From positions 806,001-870,000 of the forward strand of contig NZ_CP067136.1 of NCBI RefSeq assembly GCF_028553785.1: a stretch of DNA of 64,000 nucleotides. The letters run 5' to 3'. Made by a program: the position numbers and the translations under genes. This stretch comes from Paracoccus fistulariae. GTDB lineage: Bacteria > Pseudomonadota > Alphaproteobacteria > Rhodobacterales > Rhodobacteraceae. Shown piece by piece: positions 35,243-45,066 of the stretch. How positions within the stretch are numbered: position 1 is the stretch's first letter; every line of letters begins with the position of its first letter. A model generated the notes under the pieces. That model saw only the letters and a program-made list of their open reading frames with translations, searched no databases and had not been told where the DNA came from.

Positions 35243-35917
35243 TCAGCCCAGCCAGCGGCGCGCCAGTTCGGGCAGATCGGCAAAGCGGTCCAGCATCGCA
35301 TCGGGATCCAGCCGCGATATCCCCTGCCCTTCGGGTCCGAAACTGACCAGCGCGATGCGCACGCCGGCCGCGCGGGCCGTCTTGCGGTCGGTATCGGTAT
35401 CGCCCAGCAGAAAAGACTGCGCGACCTCGCCGCCCGCGGCCTCGACCGCGGCGCGATAGGGGCGCGGATCGGGTTTGCGCACCGGCAGCGTATCGGCGCC
35501 GATCAGACCGCCGAACATCCCCCGGATGCCCAGTTCCCGCAGCAGCATCTCGGCCAGGCCCTCGGGCTTGTTGGTGCAGACGGTCAGCAGAAAGCCATCG
35601 TCCTGCAATTGCTGCAAGGCCTCGGTCACGCCGGGATACAGCCGGGTGTGAACCGCGATGTGATCGGCATAGTGATCCAGCAGGCGCTGGTAATCCTTAT
35701 CCTCGGCACCGGGCGGCAAAAGCACATCCGGCCCGATCCGGCCATAGCCAAGCCGCAGCATCGCCCGCCCGCCATGAAAGGCCGTCAGCGCATCGGCCAC
35801 CGGATCCAGCAGATCGCCCAAACCGCGCGCGCGAAAACAGCCATTGGCCGCCGCGATCAAATCGCCCGAGGTATCGGCCAGCGTGCCGTCCAGATCGAAT
35901 ACAACCGTGCCTGCCAT
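35243..35917 (-). CDS. gph: Phosphoglycolate phosphatase (HAD family)
   Basis: A 224-residue HAD hydrolase that removes phosphate from 2-phosphoglycolate to give glycolate. HAD motif I is FDLDGTLADTSG at the N-terminus, motif II is in TVCTNKPEG, and motif IV is LLGDTDTDRKTA. The ATG at 35917 is used; the 17 residues upstream lack HAD similarity. It is divergent from glmU, an arrangement common in this family of bacteria. Product glycolate could feed the glyoxylate cycle after oxidation, but that link is only metabolic. A related HAD specificity cannot be excluded. Confidence 0.85.
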   Translation of the reverse strand: MAGTVVFDLDGTLADTSGDLIAAANGCFRARGLGDLLDPVADALTAFHGGRAMLRLGYGRIGPDVLLPPGAEDKDYQRLLDHYADHIAVHTRLYPGVTEALQQLQDDGFLLTVCTNKPEGLAEMLLRELGIRGMFGGLIGADTLPVRKPDPRPYRAAVEAAGGEVAQSFLLGDTDTDRKTARAAGVRIALVSFGPEGQGISRLDPDAMLDRFADLPELARRWLG

Positions 35918-36027
35918 TTGCCACTCCGCAATGATGTGTAAATAAAGGTGAACGCCGACCCCTTTCATGCCCGCGCAAGCCCGATTAGAACGCCGGGCAA
36001 CAAGAGTGAACAGGCAATGAGGCGGGC

Positions 36028-37374
36028 ATGTCGGATAAATCCATCGCAGTGGTCATTCTGGCCGCAGGGCAAGGCAGCAGGATGCAATCCGATCTGCCCA
36101 AGGTGCTGCACCGTCTGGGCGGGGTGCCGCTGGTCGGACATGCGCTGAACGCGGCCCACAGCCTGCAGCCGGAACAGGTCATTGTCGTCGCGGGTCACGG
36201 GGCGCAGATGGTCAGCAAGGCCGTGACCAAGCTGGACCCAGAAGCACGGATCGTGCTGCAGCGCGAACAGCTGGGCACCGGCCATGCCGTGCAGCAAACG
36301 CTGAACGATCTGGAAGGTTTCGAGGGCAAGGTGATCGTGCTTTATGGCGATACGCCCTTCATCGGTCAGGACACGCTGGCGGCGCTGGCCTCGCATCCCG
36401 CCGATGTGGTGGTGCTGGGTTTCGAGGCCGAGGATCCGGGCCGCTATGGCCGCCTTGTCGTGACCGATCGCGGGCTGGAAAAAATCGTCGAATACAAGGA
36501 CGCGGATGAGGCTACGCGCCAGATCGCCCTGTGCAATTCCGGCGTCATGGCGCTGGATGCCGGGTTGCTGCGGCAACTGATTTCGCGGCTGTCGAATAAC
36601 AATGCCTCGGGCGAATATTACCTGACCGATCTGGTGGCGCTGGCCCGGGCCGAGGGGCGCCGCGCCGATGTCGTGACCTGCGACGAAGAGGAAACGCTGG
36701 GCATCAACACCCGCGCCGAACTGGCCGGGGCCGAGGCCGCCTTTCAGACCCGCGCCCGTCAGAATGCGCTGGAAAACGGGGTGACGCTGTCCGATCCCTC
36801 GACGGTCTGGTTTTCGCTGGACACCGCCATCGGGCGCGATGCGGTGATCGGGCAGAATGTCGTTTTCGGACCCGGTGTCACGGTAGAATCGGGGGCAGAG
36901 ATCCTGCCCTTCTGCCATCTGGAAGGCTGTCATATCTCGGCCGGGGCAACGGTCGGCCCCTTCGCGCGGCTGCGTCCGGGCGCGGAACTGGGCGGCGACG
37001 TTCATGTGGGCAATTTCGTCGAGATCAAGAATTCGGTGCTGGATGAGGGCGTCAAGGTCGGCCACCTGACCTATCTGGGCGACGCCCATATCGGCGAGGC
37101 CACGAATATCGGCGCGGGCACGATCACCTGCAATTACGATGGCGTTTCCAAGCACAAGACCCGGATCGGGGCGCGCGCCTTTATCGGCAGCGATACGATG
37201 CTGGTCGCGCCGGTGCAGGTCGGTGCGGATGCGGTGACGGGTTCCGGCTCGGTCATCACGGAAGATATCCCCGATGGCGCGCTGGCCATCGGACGGTCGC
37301 GACAGGCGACCAAACCCGGACTTGGCCTGCGCCTGATGCAGGCCCTGCGCGCAAAGAAAACGGAGAAACGCTGA
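36028..37374 (+). CDS. glmU: Bifunctional UDP-GlcNAc synthesis enzyme GlmU
   Basis: A 448-residue two-domain enzyme. The N-terminal uridyltransferase begins ILAAGQGSRMQSDLPKVLH (nucleotide loop); the C-terminal left-handed beta-helix acetyltransferase shows repeated hexapeptides (DAVIGQNVVFGPGVTVESGAEILPF and onward) and GAGTITCNYDGVSKHKT. It acetylates glucosamine-1-P and couples it to UTP, giving UDP-GlcNAc for peptidoglycan and LPS. Its TGA shares a base with the glmS ATG, so the last two steps and the first step of the pathway are one operon. Confidence 0.96.
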   Translation: MSDKSIAVVILAAGQGSRMQSDLPKVLHRLGGVPLVGHALNAAHSLQPEQVIVVAGHGAQMVSKAVTKLDPEARIVLQREQLGTGHAVQQTLNDLEGFEGKVIVLYGDTPFIGQDTLAALASHPADVVVLGFEAEDPGRYGRLVVTDRGLEKIVEYKDADEATRQIALCNSGVMALDAGLLRQLISRLSNNNASGEYYLTDLVALARAEGRRADVVTCDEEETLGINTRAELAGAEAAFQTRARQNALENGVTLSDPSTVWFSLDTAIGRDAVIGQNVVFGPGVTVESGAEILPFCHLEGCHISAGATVGPFARLRPGAELGGDVHVGNFVEIKNSVLDEGVKVGHLTYLGDAHIGEATNIGAGTITCNYDGVSKHKTRIGARAFIGSDTMLVAPVQVGADAVTGSGSVITEDIPDGALAIGRSRQATKPGLGLRLMQALRAKKTEKR

Positions 37375-39191
37375 TGTGCGGCATTATTGGCATTCTGGGC
37401 AAGCACGAGGTCTCGCCCCAACTGGTCGATGCGCTGCGCAGGCTGGAATATCGCGGCTATGACAGCGCGGGCGTGGCGACGGTCGATGCGGAAGGTCAGT
37501 TGGATCGCCGCCGCGCGGTCGGCAAGCTGGTCAACCTGTCGGACCTGCTGGTGCATCAGCCCCTGCCCGGCCATTCCGGCATCGGCCACACCCGCTGGGC
37601 CACCCATGGCGCCGCGACCGAGGTGAATGCCCATCCGCATCGCTCTGGTCCCGTGGCCGTGGTCCATAACGGCATTATCGAGAATTTCCGCGAATTGCGT
37701 CAGGAACTGACCGGCTATGGCATTCAGGCGGAATCGCAGACCGATACCGAAACGGTTGCCCTGCTGACCGCCTATTACATGTCGCAGGGCATGGACGAAA
37801 TCGCCGCGGCCCGCGCCACGCTGGCGCGCCTGCAGGGCGCCTTTGCGCTGGCTTTTCTGTTTCACGGCAAGACCGATCTGATGGTCGCCGCGCGCAAGGG
37901 CAGCCCGCTGGCCATCGGCCATGGCGATGGCGAGAATTTCATTGGCTCGGACGCGGTGGCACTGTCGCCCTTCACCGACCGCATCACCTATCTTGAGGAT
38001 GGCGACCACGCCGTTCTGACCCGCGATTCCATCGAGATCTTCGATGCCGAAGGCCATCAGACCAACCGCGCGCAAAGCCGCATCGACGTTGGCGCCACGG
38101 CCATCGACAAGGGTGGCTATCGTCACTTCATGGCCAAGGAAATCGCCCAGCAGCCCGTGGTGATCGGCGATGTGCTGAACCACTATATCAAGGGCGACCG
38201 GATCGTGCTGCCCGAGGGTCTGGATTTTGCCACGGCGGACCGGCTGTCGCTGGTCGGCTGCGGCACGGCGCATTATGCGGGACATGTGGCGAAATACTGG
38301 TTCGAGCAACTGGCCGGCCTGCCCTGCGATATCGATGTCGCCTCCGAATTCCGCTATCGCGAGCCTCCGCTGTCATCCAGAAGCTGGTTCATCGCCATCA
38401 GCCAGTCGGGCGAAACCGCCGATACGCTGGCGGCGCTGCATTACGCGCAGGAACATGTCGATCGCACCATCGGTCTGGTCAATGTCGGCACCTCGGCCAT
38501 TGCGCGCGATGCCGATATCGCCCTGCCCACCATGGCGGGGATCGAGGTCAGCGTGGCCTCGTCCAAGGCCTTTACCTGCCAGTTGACGGCGCTTGCGATC
38601 CTGGCGCTGAAGGCCGCGCATGATCGGGGACGGCTGGACGATGCGGGTCTTGCCGCGCATCTTCGCGATCTGCGCGCGGTCCCGGCCCTGCTGCAACAGA
38701 CGTTGAACCTGTCGGATGCCTGCAGCAACCTGTCCGAATGGCTGTCCGAGGCCCGCGACGTGCTGTATCTGGGCCGTGGTGCGCTGTTCCCCGTTGCCCT
38801 TGAAGGCGCGCTGAAGCTGAAAGAGCTGAGCTATATCCATGCCGAGGGCTATGCCTCGGGCGAATTGAAGCACGGCCCCATCGCCCTGATCGACCGCGAG
38901 GTGCCGGTGGTGGTTCTGGCCCCGCATGACGCGCTGTTCGACAAGACCATCTCGAACATGCAAGAGGTCATGGCCCGCCACGGGCAGATCCTGCTGATTT
39001 CCGACAGCGACGGGATTGCCGAGGGTGGCGAGGGCGTGCGCGCGACCCTGACCATGCCCAAGGGCGGCGGGGTGTTTCAGCCGATCCTCTACGCGGTGCC
39101 GATGCAATATCTGGCCTATCACACGGCGGTGGCCAAGGGCACCGATGTTGATCAGCCGCGCAACCTGGCGAAATCGGTGACGGTGGAATAA
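37374..39191 (+). CDS. glmS: Glutamine-fructose-6-phosphate aminotransferase
   Basis: A 605-residue enzyme that makes glucosamine-6-P from fructose-6-P and glutamine. The N-terminal nucleophile Cys of the glutaminase domain follows Met (MCGIIGILG). Two SIS domains (about 285-430 and 455-595) carry the sugar site, including SQSGETADT and ASSKAFTCQ, and the C-terminus ends NLAKSVTVE as usual. TGATG overlap with glmU. No glmS ribozyme is expected because translation is coupled to glmU. Confidence 0.96.
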   Translation: MCGIIGILGKHEVSPQLVDALRRLEYRGYDSAGVATVDAEGQLDRRRAVGKLVNLSDLLVHQPLPGHSGIGHTRWATHGAATEVNAHPHRSGPVAVVHNGIIENFRELRQELTGYGIQAESQTDTETVALLTAYYMSQGMDEIAAARATLARLQGAFALAFLFHGKTDLMVAARKGSPLAIGHGDGENFIGSDAVALSPFTDRITYLEDGDHAVLTRDSIEIFDAEGHQTNRAQSRIDVGATAIDKGGYRHFMAKEIAQQPVVIGDVLNHYIKGDRIVLPEGLDFATADRLSLVGCGTAHYAGHVAKYWFEQLAGLPCDIDVASEFRYREPPLSSRSWFIAISQSGETADTLAALHYAQEHVDRTIGLVNVGTSAIARDADIALPTMAGIEVSVASSKAFTCQLTALAILALKAAHDRGRLDDAGLAAHLRDLRAVPALLQQTLNLSDACSNLSEWLSEARDVLYLGRGALFPVALEGALKLKELSYIHAEGYASGELKHGPIALIDREVPVVVLAPHDALFDKTISNMQEVMARHGQILLISDSDGIAEGGEGVRATLTMPKGGGVFQPILYAVPMQYLAYHTAVAKGTDVDQPRNLAKSVTVE

Positions 39192-39194
39192 CCG

Positions 39195-39223
39195 GCCTGC
39201 CGGGCGTCAATCCGGCAGGCTTT
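39195..39223. terminator. Bidirectional terminator, glmS / AI-2E fusion gene
   Basis: GCCTGCCGG and CCGGCAGGC form a perfect 9-bp stem with an 8-nt loop, followed by TTT. It starts 4 bp after the glmS stop and overlaps the last codons of the convergent gene. Confidence 0.8.
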
Positions 39224-41588
39224 GACCGACGGTGGCCGAGGATTCTTCGGCCTCGCGCGGCTCTGGTGCGATCACATCGTCGCCGGTGATCACCGACACC
39301 GCATCGGCGGCGATCCGGTCCAGCAGGTCCAGTTCCTCATCCTCCAACTTGCGCGGGTTGCGATCCAGCAGGCACAGCGCGCCCAGTACCAGCCCATCGC
39401 CGGTGGTCAGCGGCACACCCGCATAAAATCGCGTCTGCCAGTTGCGGATGGCCGGATGATCGGCAAAGCGGGGATCGCGGTCAGTATCCTCGACCACCAG
39501 CGTCTTTCCGGTCGCCACGACGTGGTCGCAAATCGCCTCGGCCCGCGGCATGGTGATCATGTCGCTGCCATCCTGACTGCGCGTGCCGGGCAGATCCTTG
39601 CTTTGACCGATGATGAATTCGCGATTTTCATCAATGGCCGAGACAATCGAAATCTCGGCATCGAACACATCGGCGGCGCGTTTCGCCAGCGCATCCAGAT
39701 CCTCGCGTGCATGCCCGTCCAGCACGCGCGTGGCGCGCAGGGCGGCGATCCGCTGCTGTTCGTTTTCGGGCAGCGCGGCCTTTGATCGGTCGCGGGACGC
39801 CTCTGGCTGCAGCAGCCCCTCGATGCGCAGCACCCCCTCTTCGATCGAGGTGATGGCCGCATCGGCGCCAAGCGCCTGATAGCGGTCGGGTTCCAGCAGA
39901 TCCTCGGGCGCGTTCCACAGCGCCAGCACGATCTGTTTCTCTGGCCAGCGATGGCGCAGCCTGCGGATAAACGCCCGGATCGCGCGTTCCGGCTTACGGC
40001 TGAAATAGCCCAGACAGATGATCTGCACCTCGTCCAGATCCAGCTTGTCGACATAGCGCGCCGTCACCACCCCCGCCGGGCGCTGCACCGCCGCCACGCC
40101 TTTCAGCGTCAGGGCATGGGTCAGCATTTCGCAGGCAAAGCTGTCCACCTCCCATTTGCCGCCGATACAGGCGACGCGAGGCGGCGCAGCCGCATCCACG
40201 GTCGAGGGATATTCCTGCTGCAGATCGTCCAGAACCTCGTCCAGACCCTTTGCCACGCGCAGGCGATGTTCGGCGCGGGCCGCGCCGGTATAATCCTGGC
40301 TGATCAGCCGCAACAGCGCCAGACCGTGTTCGTTATAGAACTCGGTGACCGAACCCTCTTTCTCGATCACATCATCGACGATCTCGATCGCCTCATCGGG
40401 TTGATTGGCCAGCAGGCGCTGATAAATCCGCGTCGGCACGTCCAGCACCGGGGTCGAGCCCAGCAGCGTGTCCAGAAACTGCAACTGCGGCAGGTTCCGC
40501 CCGATCACCAGCAGGCAGACCGTCAGCGGCGTGGACAGGATCAGCCCCACCGGCCCCCAAAGGGCCGTCCAGAAGGTCGCCGCCGCGATCAGCGACAGCG
40601 CCGACAACCCGGTGCTGGTACCATAGAGGAAAGGCTCGACAATATTGCCGCTGATGGCCTCCAGCGTGACGATCAGGGCAATGGTCATCAGCACCATGTT
40701 CCAGCCGGGATCGACGGCAAAGGCCAGCGCGACCGGAAAGATCGCCGACAGCATCGGCCCGACATAGGGGATGAAGCGCAGGACCGAGGCCAGCACCGCC
40801 CAAAGCAGCCATCCCGGCACGCCGATCAGGAACAGGCCCAACCCCAGCGGCACCGCATAGGCCACATTCACCAGCACCTGCATCAGCAGATATTTCGAAA
40901 TCCGCTTGCCCGCCTCTTCCAGCGTATCGGTGGATCGGTGCAGATTGCCGCCCAGCAGATGGATCAGCCGATCCCGCAGATCGCCCCGGTCCAACAGCGC
41001 CAGAAAGACGAAAACCAGCACGATCCCCGCCGTGGCCAGCGGCGCCACCGCCGGAACCAGCCATTCCAGCGCGGTCTGCAAGGGCGGGCGCGGCGGCGCG
41101 ACCACCTGAACCCGCTGCGCGGGTTCGGCCTCATCGGCATTTTCCTGCACCGCGTCGGACAGTTCTTTCTGCACGGTATCGACCGTCTGGATCGCGCCGT
41201 CAAAGATCCCCGGCCCGCGAAACTGATCGGTCAGATTGTCGATCTTCTGCCGCATCGTCCATTGATAGGTGGTCAGCTCGGCGCTGATCATCCGCAGCTG
41301 CGATCCGACCAGCAGGCCCAACCCCGCCACCAGCATGAACAGCGTCGCCATGACGATGCAGATCGACAGCACCCGCGGCACGCCCCAGCGGCACAGCCGA
41401 GAGACCAGCGGGCTTAGCGCGAAGCTGATCAGGAAGGCGATGGCCAGCGGGATCAGCACGCCCTGCCCGATGTAAAGCCCGCCAATGATGATCGCGACCA
41501 CGATCAGCCATGCCGCCAGCCGGACGATATCGCCTTGTTGTCCCGGTGCCGGCCGGGCCGGTTCCTGGGGAAAGAGATCATTCGCCAT
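39207..41588 (-). CDS. AI-2E family permease with fused soluble B12-like and GAF tail
   Basis: A 793-residue fusion. Residues about 25-355 are an AI-2E/PerM-type transporter: two early helices, a long loop, then GIVLVFVFLALLDRGDLRDR and a helix group ending in VCLLVIGRNLPQL. About 355-450 is a hydrophilic helical link. About 460-600 resembles a B12-binding-type Rossmann domain (VACIGGKWEVDSFACEMLTH ... IICLGYFSRK) but lacks the cobalamin DxHxxG motif. About 640-780 is a GAF domain (ALAKRAADVFDAEISIVSAI ... GVPLTTGDGLVLGALCLLD). The ATG at 41588 is used; a longer reading to 41723 lacks support. AI-2 transport is not proven for this superfamily; some members carry ions or organic compounds. Confidence 0.8.
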   Translation of the reverse strand: MANDLFPQEPARPAPGQQGDIVRLAAWLIVVAIIIGGLYIGQGVLIPLAIAFLISFALSPLVSRLCRWGVPRVLSICIVMATLFMLVAGLGLLVGSQLRMISAELTTYQWTMRQKIDNLTDQFRGPGIFDGAIQTVDTVQKELSDAVQENADEAEPAQRVQVVAPPRPPLQTALEWLVPAVAPLATAGIVLVFVFLALLDRGDLRDRLIHLLGGNLHRSTDTLEEAGKRISKYLLMQVLVNVAYAVPLGLGLFLIGVPGWLLWAVLASVLRFIPYVGPMLSAIFPVALAFAVDPGWNMVLMTIALIVTLEAISGNIVEPFLYGTSTGLSALSLIAAATFWTALWGPVGLILSTPLTVCLLVIGRNLPQLQFLDTLLGSTPVLDVPTRIYQRLLANQPDEAIEIVDDVIEKEGSVTEFYNEHGLALLRLISQDYTGAARAEHRLRVAKGLDEVLDDLQQEYPSTVDAAAPPRVACIGGKWEVDSFACEMLTHALTLKGVAAVQRPAGVVTARYVDKLDLDEVQIICLGYFSRKPERAIRAFIRRLRHRWPEKQIVLALWNAPEDLLEPDRYQALGADAAITSIEEGVLRIEGLLQPEASRDRSKAALPENEQQRIAALRATRVLDGHAREDLDALAKRAADVFDAEISIVSAIDENREFIIGQSKDLPGTRSQDGSDMITMPRAEAICDHVVATGKTLVVEDTDRDPRFADHPAIRNWQTRFYAGVPLTTGDGLVLGALCLLDRNPRKLEDEELDLLDRIAADAVSVITGDDVIAPEPREAEESSATVGQSLPD

Positions 41589-42038
41589 ATTCACGCTCTG
41601 CCATCCAAGTGGTTCGCCCGGCCGCAGCGTGCTGACCCCCGAGTTGCCAATCCGCAGGGCCGCGCGTACCGGAAGCGGGATGGTGCCCCATCTTCTCGGG
41701 CCTGTCGACGGGGTCGGCGACAAACAAATGACGGCTTGCCGGGCGCGGATCTGCCGGGTTTCGCCGGATGCGCGCCAAGTCCTTTCGGGGCGGGATAAAT
41801 TTGACGCCCTCTGGCAACCCGATTTCCAGCAACCATTTATTAATCTGCTTGATTTACATCAGCAGCTGGCATTTGCCGACCTGTCTGCGCATCTGAAATA
41901 ACCTTTGAACGACAAATCCCCGCCCCGAGGTCCGGTTTCCCGCTGACAGAAGCTGGAAGGCCCTGTCAGCCCTTGCGCTTGCGGGCGCATTGGGCAGGTA
42001 TGGGGCGGATTACATGGGCACGAAAAGGTATTTTAGCC
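41589..42038. promoter_or_regulatory. 450-bp gene-free spacer with an FNR-type box
   Basis: No coding gene is supported between the divergent fusion gene and ndh. The AT-rich centre holds TTGATttacATCAG (41849-41862), one base from the FNR/Anr consensus TTGAT-N4-ATCAA. It lies 177 bp upstream of ndh and 260 bp from the other gene. Nothing else of note is seen. Confidence 0.45.
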
Positions 42039-43352
42039 ATGGCATATCGGGTCGTCGTCATCGGGGCGGGATTTGCAGGTCTGACGGCGGTGAAGGACCT
42101 GAAGGGCGCGGGATGCGAGATCACCCTGATCGACCAGCGCAACCATCACCTGTTCCAGCCGCTGTTGTATCAGGTCGCGACGACCCTGCTTTCGACCTCG
42201 GAAATCGCCTGGCCGATCCGGGCGATCCTGCAAAAGCGCAAGGATGTGACGACGCTTCTGGCCCGCGTGATCGACATCGACCGCCGCACGAAAGAGGTGA
42301 TCCTGCGCAATGGCATGCGCATTCCCTATGACACGCTGATCGTGGCGACCGGCGCGCGGCATGCCTATTTCGGCCATGACGAGTGGGAGGCCGACGCCCC
42401 CGGCCTGAAAACGCTGGAGGATGCCACGACCATCCGCCGCCGCATGCTGCTGGCCTTCGAGCGGGCGGAACTGACGCCGTCGAAACACGAACGCGACGCG
42501 CTGCTGACCTTTGCCATCATCGGCGCGGGGCCGACAGGGGTGGAACTGGCGGGCATCATCGCGGAGCTGGCGCATCGCATCCTGCCGGGCGAGTTCCGCC
42601 ATATCGACACAAGACGCGCCAGGATCCTGCTGGTCGAGGCCGGCCCGAATATCCTGCCCGCCTTCAGCAAGGATCTTTCCGATTACGCCCTGGCTGCCCT
42701 GTCGCGGCGCGGGGTCGAGGTGCGCACCGGAAAGCCCGTCACCAAGATCACGGCCGAAGGCATCATGCTGGATGACAGGTTCATTCCCGCCCGCACCGTC
42801 ATCTGGGCCGCTGGGGTGCAGGCCTCGCGCGCAAAGGACTGGCTGGATGCCGAGGCCGACCGGGCCGGACGCGTGATCGTCAGCCCGGGGCTGACGCTGC
42901 CCGATGATCCCTCGATCTTCGTGCTGGGCGATACCGCGCATGTGCAAAGCGACGGCAAGCCCGTGCCCGGCGTCGCCCCCGCCGCCAAGCAGCAGGGCAG
43001 CTATGCCGCGCGCCTGATCCGGCGGCGGCTGAAACATGGCGATCAGGCCGAAACCACGCCTTTCCGCTATCGCGATATGGGCAATCTGGCGACGATCGGG
43101 CGCAATGCCGCCGTTATCGAATATGGCCGTTTCCGACTGAAAGGCTGGCTGGCCTGGTGGGTCTGGGGCATCGCGCATATCTATTTCCTGATCGGCACCC
43201 GCTCGCGCCTGTTCGTTGCGCTCAGCTGGCTGTGGATCTTTCTGTCGCGTCAGAACTCGGCCCGGCTGATCACCCAGAAAGAGACGCTGAAGGATCCCGA
43301 TGTCACGCCGGGGAAAGCTGTCGCGGATGATACCGGGACAGGGGGCGGCTGA
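42039..43352 (+). CDS. ndh: Type II NADH dehydrogenase
   Basis: A 437-residue single-subunit FAD flavoprotein. It passes electrons from NADH to ubiquinone without pumping protons. VIGAGFAGLTAVKDL is the FAD loop at the N-terminus, IIGAGPTGVELAGIIAEL the NAD loop, and VLGDTAHV the second FAD contact; KQQGSYAARLI follows. A C-terminal hydrophobic/amphipathic stretch (WLAWWVWGIAHIYFLIG) fits peripheral membrane attachment. The ATG at 42039 (MAYRVV) is used since upstream in-frame residues lack similarity. It stands alone, with an FNR-like box upstream. Other NAD(P)/FAD oxidoreductases of this fold are possible but less likely. Confidence 0.88.
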   Translation: MAYRVVVIGAGFAGLTAVKDLKGAGCEITLIDQRNHHLFQPLLYQVATTLLSTSEIAWPIRAILQKRKDVTTLLARVIDIDRRTKEVILRNGMRIPYDTLIVATGARHAYFGHDEWEADAPGLKTLEDATTIRRRMLLAFERAELTPSKHERDALLTFAIIGAGPTGVELAGIIAELAHRILPGEFRHIDTRRARILLVEAGPNILPAFSKDLSDYALAALSRRGVEVRTGKPVTKITAEGIMLDDRFIPARTVIWAAGVQASRAKDWLDAEADRAGRVIVSPGLTLPDDPSIFVLGDTAHVQSDGKPVPGVAPAAKQQGSYAARLIRRRLKHGDQAETTPFRYRDMGNLATIGRNAAVIEYGRFRLKGWLAWWVWGIAHIYFLIGTRSRLFVALSWLWIFLSRQNSARLITQKETLKDPDVTPGKAVADDTGTGGG

Positions 43353-43654
43353 CGGTGATTCCTGCACTGATACCGGCGGTCCCGGCCCGTCAGGCGCAGG
43401 CATTTCAACGGTCTAAGATTGTTCTTCGACTGTGGTCAAATTGTCACAGTGCTGATCTGCAGAAAAATGATTAGAATACTAACCAATTGATTCACAGCGA
43501 AATTGACGCAAGGTTAAGATACATGCCATGCAAGTCGCGAAATTGGGCCGTTCTTATAAACAAATCATAACCCCTTGATCCGTCTAATATTCTTGAAAAG
43601 GCCGGACCCGACCCTCACTATATCCACCGATGTGAAGGAACCTCAGGACGCGTC
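43353..43654. other. 302-bp AT-rich spacer, no gene
   Basis: No coding or RNA gene is supported. Bases about 43420-43620 are strikingly AT-rich compared with the window. An imperfect inverted repeat TGTGGTCAA/TTGTCACA (about 43430-43447) may be a regulator site. The AraC gene promoter is presumably here. Confidence 0.5.
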
Positions 43655-44665
43655 TTGCCGAAGCTGCCCTACTCGAAGACGGATACGGATCTACTGCCAG
43701 AAAAGCGTCGGATTACCGCGTGGCGCGAAGCCGCGGCCTCTATATGGGACGTATCCGCGGTGATGAACGGGCGTTTCTATGCGAGGGTCGAGGCCTATCA
43801 GGGCCATGAATTCGTGTTTGGCAGCATCGAAAGCAGTGGTCAGAAAACCACGCGCAGCGCCGCCCGCATCGCCAATGATGGCTCGGACTATTACATGCTG
43901 CAATTCTACCGCGAAGGGCATCGTGAGGTCACCGGCAGCGGACGCGAGCATGTCATCAACCCCGGCGATGTGTTGGTCGTGGACATGACCCAACCGATCA
44001 CCACGATCGGCCGGGAATACAAATCGACCGATATCGCGATACCGCGCCGCCTGTTGGCCAACCATCTGCACGACCCTGACAGCCACGGCGCGCGCAGGCT
44101 GGAGGGAAACCGGCCCCTGACCGCATTGCTATGCAGCCACCTGATCGCGCTGAACCGGTCGGCACCGGGACTGAGCCATGAAGACATGCTCATGCTGCAA
44201 AGCCCCACCCTTGCCATGATCGCCGCAGCCCTGAACGGAGAGATATCGCCCGAAAGCGCCGCGGGCATGACCAGCGGCATTCGTCTGGCGGTGCAGCGCT
44301 ATATCGAACAGAATCTGCACGATCTGGGCCTGAGCGTTCAGGATGTCGCGAAGCAATTCGGCATCTCGCGCGCGACGCTGTACCGGATCATGGATAAGAA
44401 CGGGGGCTTTGTCTCTTATCTGCGGCTCAGGCGGCTGCATCGCTGCCGTGGAGAGATCTCGGACCCGCGGCTCAGCCACAAGACGATTGCGCAAGTGGCT
44501 GAGAGATGGGGCTTTACCAATTCCTCGACCTTCTCTGTCTCGTTCCAGCGCGCCTTCGGGATGAGCCCGCGCGACTGTCGTCAGGTGGCCTTTGGACTGG
44601 CCGCGACAAAGACGGCTTTCGGCGATACGGCGGATTGGAGCAAATGGCTGCTCGACATCAGATAG
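43655..44665 (+). CDS. AraC-family regulator, TTG start
   Basis: A 336-residue regulator. Residues about 20-185 form the AraC-binding-like domain type 2 (ITAWREAAASIWDVSAV, HEFVFGSIESSG, INPGDVLVVDMTQP) and about 235-325 the two-helix-turn-helix module (LSVQDVAKQFGISRATLYRI, then IAQVAERWGFTNSSTFSVSF). The frame is closed by TAA at 43568 with no ATG or GTG before TTG 43655. The first ATG is residue 37, inside the sensor domain, so the TTG start is likely. Its target is unknown; neighbours are ndh and the glutamate-synthase-like gene 401 bp downstream. Confidence 0.85.
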   Translation: MPKLPYSKTDTDLLPEKRRITAWREAAASIWDVSAVMNGRFYARVEAYQGHEFVFGSIESSGQKTTRSAARIANDGSDYYMLQFYREGHREVTGSGREHVINPGDVLVVDMTQPITTIGREYKSTDIAIPRRLLANHLHDPDSHGARRLEGNRPLTALLCSHLIALNRSAPGLSHEDMLMLQSPTLAMIAAALNGEISPESAAGMTSGIRLAVQRYIEQNLHDLGLSVQDVAKQFGISRATLYRIMDKNGGFVSYLRLRRLHRCRGEISDPRLSHKTIAQVAERWGFTNSSTFSVSFQRAFGMSPRDCRQVAFGLAATKTAFGDTADWSKWLLDIR

Positions 44666-45066
44666 GCCGCTGAGGCCGCCCGCAATGAGACGCGCGGAAT
44701 GAGACGCGCGGAAAACTGAATGAGACAGACGGCAAAAACGACGAATGGATCGGCAAATGCGACCGGATTTTATTGACCAAGCGACCAATTATCCGGCACA
44801 CCCCCCCTTGTCGCCGGATGCCTAAATGAGCGTTCGCGTGGTTTTGCAAAGTAACTTTTCTCATCGTACATTCGAACAAGCTCGCCTGAATTGGCGACAG
44901 CTCGGTTTACCGGACTGGTCGGCGATGTGTCATTTCAATGGGCCACATCGTCGATCAGACCGGCCGAGCGTTCGGCGAAAAGTGAACGCTTCTCTACAAG
45001 ACGTTCCGGGCCTCTTATGGTAACAGACGCGAATTCGTCCTGTGACATATCCAACTGGTCTGCCCC
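44666..45066. other. 401-bp spacer with short tandem repeat
   Basis: No gene is supported. AATGAGACGCGCGG occurs twice in tandem at 44684-44711 and a related AATGAGACAGACGG follows at 44719-44732. Otherwise low-complexity signals such as a C run at about 44804-44810 are seen. The promoter of the next gene must be here but is not recognised. Confidence 0.6.

Noticed and set aside
37374..37400. glmS ribozyme upstream of glmS
   Set aside because: The glmS start overlaps the glmU stop, leaving no leader; the ribozyme is typical of Firmicutes.
41589..41723. 45-residue N-terminal extension of the AI-2E fusion
   Set aside because: No ribosome site and no family similarity; the ATG at 41588 is adjacent to the first conserved residues.
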